From assembly GCA_030620095.1 (NCBI GenBank), contig JAUTXW010003605.1:186001-250000 (forward strand): a DNA stretch of 64,000 bases, given 5' to 3'. This document shows, one piece after another, positions 60,501-64,000 of this stretch (the first letter of the stretch is position 1; each line of letters starts with the position of its first letter). The DNA is from Kuschelorhynchus macadamiae. Taxonomy: Eukaryota; Arthropoda; Insecta; Coleoptera; Curculionidae. The notes beneath the pieces were generated by a model. It was not told where the DNA came from. It worked only from the letters and a program-made list of their open reading frames with translations, and did no database searches. The translations under genes and the position numbers were made by a program.

Positions 60501-61440
60501 ATACATTTTTAAATTGTCCCCAAAAATACTTTCAGTGGAAGGTTTTGTGATCTTTATTGTCATTCACAAATAATGTAAATTATATCGTGGCAGAAGTTTT
60601 ACTCTCTAAAATCTTTATTTACTTTTAATACATAAAAAGAAAATTATTATAGTTCAGCTTGTCTTTGATGAACCTCTAAAAATATCTAACACTGAGCTGT
60701 AATGCATATCATGCTACTTCCTACGCAATGACCTAAGGTTTGCAAATGATTCGTTATCCCAGGGGAATCGAGATGACATATACTTCCTATGCATTCTCTT
60801 TTCCTTTCAGATAAGATGTTTCAATGTAGGACTAAACCTCCTCAAAAATGAAGAACATTTAATGTATTTTTAGGGAACGACTAGCTTATACCCACTTAGA
60901 TTATCTGACTCAGTCTTTCTGCAGCCAAGCTCGTACTCAGATCTCTAAAACATTTTGCTTAATCAATATTCGCTAAATGAACATTTATCATCATGAAATC
61001 AGCATTACTGAAGTCTCAATAGAATCCATCATATTGTAAATACTTAGATTCGGGAAAATAATCAACAAAATATGCTAAATGGTGCACATTATTTGGTAAA
61101 ATATTATCTAAAGCAGGATATACATCAATACTTGCTACATTGGAAAACAGTAAAAAGGATGTAATGTAATTTCAATATAAAATAAGGATTACAAAAAAAA
61201 AGATGTAGGATCCCCTTGAAAAGCAAGTTATGATATCGATCCATTTTCAGTTTGCGTCCTCGATACCTATTATGCCTACAAAATAAGAATTAGTATAATT
61301 TCACTTTTTTGAGAATATCTTGTACAAAAACAATATAAAATAATGCAAATATTCGTAAGAAATACAGCATCAATAACTATAGCAATAAATATTTATATGA
61401 TCAGTAATTGTTATATTTATATCGCTAATCTACACGTCAG
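60501..61440. other. AT-rich DNA, no gene seen
   Basis: Contains only the second copy of the TAAATACTTAGATTCGGGAA segment near 61037. Confidence 0.4.
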
Positions 61441-61445
61441 CACAT

Positions 61446-61860
61446 TTGATTGTTCATAAATCCCTCTCATCTTCTATCCGTATCAGACAAACCTCCATTC
61501 GGGTGGTAGGACAGATGAACATTAGGACAAATGACACAATACCGTTCTTGAATCAGTCTCGGGTTATTATAAATGAAACATTAGAGAATCAATTGAAATT
61601 ATCAAGTACCCTGGAAATTCCAATAGAGACCCGGCTATGTGCTACATCATGCATGAAAACCAACCATTACAGTGAGTCACGCGTCGATTGGCACAGGCAA
61701 TACCTACTAAACAATAGTAGATATTGGCACAGATCGGGTATAAATACCTCAACTATACTTATCGGAACTCATACAGTGTTTTGATCTTGTGCAGTGAAGA
61801 TGCCTGAAGATGTAATTCTAATTTGACACGATCTAAACCCAAGAACCATGATTTCTTAAA
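61446..61860 (+). mobile_element. Possible Penelope-like terminal fragment
   Basis: An open frame (61446-61784) contains NETLENQLKL and RVDWHRQYLL. The DNA then shows GGGTATAAATACC (about 61738) followed by TGTGCAGTGAAGATGCCTGA (about 61790-61812), an arrangement seen in Penelope-like tails and, on the other strand, at 36.06-35.95 kb. The end TTTGACACGATCTAAACCC .. CATGATTTC is repeated at 38.6 kb. Family assignment is tentative. Confidence 0.35.
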
Positions 61861-62870
61861 ATTTATATTTGTTGATAATTTTTAGGCTGGTTGTAATCCT
61901 GTAATAATAACCTATGTATTACAGAATTCATATTAGCAATAATTATTCAAATAACCTGTTTTATATTTCTTTACAATGTCATTGCTTAAAAACCGACAAA
62001 ACCGCCGCCGCCGCATTTTTCTCAATCGTAGAGTAAACAAATTTACAATTCTAATAAATCAGTAGAACGAAAAAAGCCATGTTACCTTTAGTGAAAACAT
62101 TTTTCTCGGGCTTTTTTTTTTTCAGTTTTTGGGTTATTTATTATTTAAGTTGGACTGTTTAACACCTAATAGTCAAAATCCTATTGTTCTTTTGTATAAA
62201 TTAGCGTTGGCGGTAGGAGATTCTTTCTAATATTGGTTTATTTGTAAGTACTTTAAATATTGTTAATAGGACTTGAAATTGCTATTTTATCGTTTATACA
62301 GCAAATTACATACCGGGAAATTTTTTTTCTAAGCTACATATTCATAAATTCCTAGGGACAACCAATGTACGTAGATTCAAACAACACTGGCATATTGTAT
62401 ATATACTCACATTTCTTTATACATATTTAATATAAAAAGTCTACATTTCTTACCATAAATTACATAAGTTTGTATGCATAATTTAAAAAAATAGATTAGG
62501 TATTACCTCTTTTTATATATATTTTTTTATTGGTCAAAATCGGATTAGAAGATTTTAAAATTATTGCAGAGACAACAAAATTTGTTTAGCTTTGTATTTT
62601 TATAGGAATTTTTTTTGTCTGAAAATTATAGTGTGAAGAAAATATTTTGGCTAATACCACGACCGGGATCGAATTACACAGTTGATTCCTAAATTTTGTG
62701 GGGAGAATTAGTGTTATATTTTTGTTTCATGCCCGAACGTTATAACAAGGATACCATTACTACCGTCTAGAACATGTTCTGAAATGCCGCAGACGCAATG
62801 TTTCTCTTGGATCAAACGACCATGGCGACTTCGCTCTTTTTAGAGCTCATCAGGCCGCCAAACACTACTG
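61861..62870. other. AT-rich DNA, no gene seen
   Basis: Short GCCGCCGCCGC run at about 62003. Otherwise nothing recognised. Confidence 0.4.
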
Positions 62871-62884
62871 AGATCCTTTAAGGG

Positions 62885-63110
62885 CAAAGGCACCAAATGC
62901 CCTTTCTATGACCCCGGAAAAAAACCTCCACAATGCCCCGCAATGCCCTGAAAATTTTCCGCATTGCCTTTAACAAAGACCCGAAATGCTTTGACCATGC
63001 CTTGTAATGCAGTGACATAGCCTGCAAGGCCTTTATAATGCTCCGCAATGCTAAAAAATGTCCCACAATATCCCGAATAGCCCCTATATTGCCCTGCAAT
63101 ACACCTTATT
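62885..63110. repeat. Degenerate minisatellite based on CGCAATGCC
   Basis: AATGCC(C), CGCAATGC and variants recur about every 12-18 bp across about 225 bp. Apparent minus-strand proteins of 73-75 residues are by-products of this repeat. Confidence 0.65.
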
Positions 63111-64000
63111 TGTGTACTAAAATGCTCCAGCAAATTACACTCTTGATATTACAGTCTCTCAAATTCCAAATTGTTAATTTTAAAATGTGAATATCTCATT
63201 ATTTCAAGTCGGCGTACAATTGTGAAAGAGTTCATAACTGTACTAAAAACATGGTGCTTCATTTAAATTAACGGTTTTTTTATTAATTTTGTGTCACATA
63301 TTTTAAATCAAATTCAGCTGCTTTTAATAAAAGTTTTAAAAATTCAATCTCAATTTTGATCTCCCAAAAATCTCCACACTAAAAACAAATAAAAGATATA
63401 TAAAGCATGTCCAGAGGTCCTAATATTTGTATACGTAATATAAATTTACTTTTGTTATTGAATTTTCAGTAAGTTATATTATTTTGTTTTTATAACTGCG
63501 CTCTAATATTTTTTTATTCATATATGTTTTAATAAACTGATTTACTTTATATTCTCGATACTAGTAATACATACCCCCGTACTATAAGAAATCTCACCAT
63601 TCGACTGGAAATGAAGAATAGCATAAAGGATTGCTCTAATTGACAGCATGGTATTTGTAAACACACGGCTAGATAATGCGATTCTAACGATCGTTTTGCC
63701 TCGTCATAGGCAATCTATGTAAGAAAGTTTTTGCTATTTTAGTGCTAGGAAGTAAATTTTGCTATTTTAATGCAAGGTTTCGAAGGATTATTAGTTGTCA
63801 GTTTTTTTGGATAAATTCAGGGATATTCAAATAAAAGTTAATAGTCCTTATGTCTTCTCTTTCTTTATGAATATGGAAGAAAACGTTAAATATGAAGGTT
63901 TTGTGGGGTTTTATCGGTCATTCATACATATTATCAACGAAACAACTGAGCATCGAAAAATAAAAGATATAGTAAATAAAATCGATTTTCTCGCTTATTT
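63111..64000. other. AT-rich DNA, no gene seen
   Basis: No coding signal. A small duplication TTTTGCTATTTTA(G/A)TGC occurs near 63730-63770. Confidence 0.4.

Noticed and set aside
62878..63133. Two overlapping 73-75-residue minus-strand proteins
   Set aside because: The frames stay open because of a degenerate CGCAATGCC minisatellite, not because of coding constraint.

Overview
This window looks like insect nuclear DNA: very AT-rich, intron-containing, and packed with decayed transposons, long inverted repeats and (TA)n microsatellites. No prokaryotic gene organisation is present. The species cannot be fixed. The mix of Crypton, Penelope-like, CR1/Jockey-like LINE and Tc1/mariner relics would suit a large-genome insect such as a beetle, but that is inference.

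The one host gene I can support is a multi-exon, secreted or membrane-anchored trypsin-type serine protease on the minus strand. It spans almost the whole window. Six coding exons were found by splice sites and matching phase: 53905-54136 (basic N-terminus plus hydrophobic signal), 39526-39717 (six-cysteine CLIP-like domain), 32373-32483 (acidic linker), 27299-27496 (His/Pro-rich linker), 12785-12962 (activation site IVGG and catalytic His in TAAHC) and 7779-7863 (next piece of the protease domain). They join into 332 codons without a stop or phase conflict. The exons with the catalytic Asp and Ser were not found and probably lie left of base 1. Introns are 4.9-14.3 kb.

The introns and flanks are a transposon graveyard. 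From left to right: two divergent relics of Crypton-type tyrosine recombinases (3.2-5.4 kb); a foldback-like element built of about 522-bp tandem units (9.5-11.3 kb) with an inverted relative at 49.5-51.1 kb; a near-complete 626-bp palindrome (13.3-14.0 kb); a broken mariner-type element between about 365-bp direct repeats (16.7-19.9 kb); a mariner-type element with 79-bp terminal repeats sitting inside a (TA)n microsatellite (20.5-21.9 kb); two LINE copies (22.1-26.6 kb); a Tc1/IS630-type element that carries its own satellite-like array (28.3-31.1 kb); another mariner-type element (36.6-38.0 kb); a non-autonomous inverted-repeat element (40.8-41.6 kb); more LINE fragments (42.0, 56.0-57.7 and 60.0-60.5 kb); and a Penelope-type GIY-YIG fragment (57.7-58.1 kb).

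Nothing here is a convincing new biological system. The most useful leads are the composite Tc1-like element with internal satellite, the Crypton pair, the mariner with a probable 60-nt intron, and GC-richer islets in the long protease introns that could be unrecognised exons or regulatory DNA.
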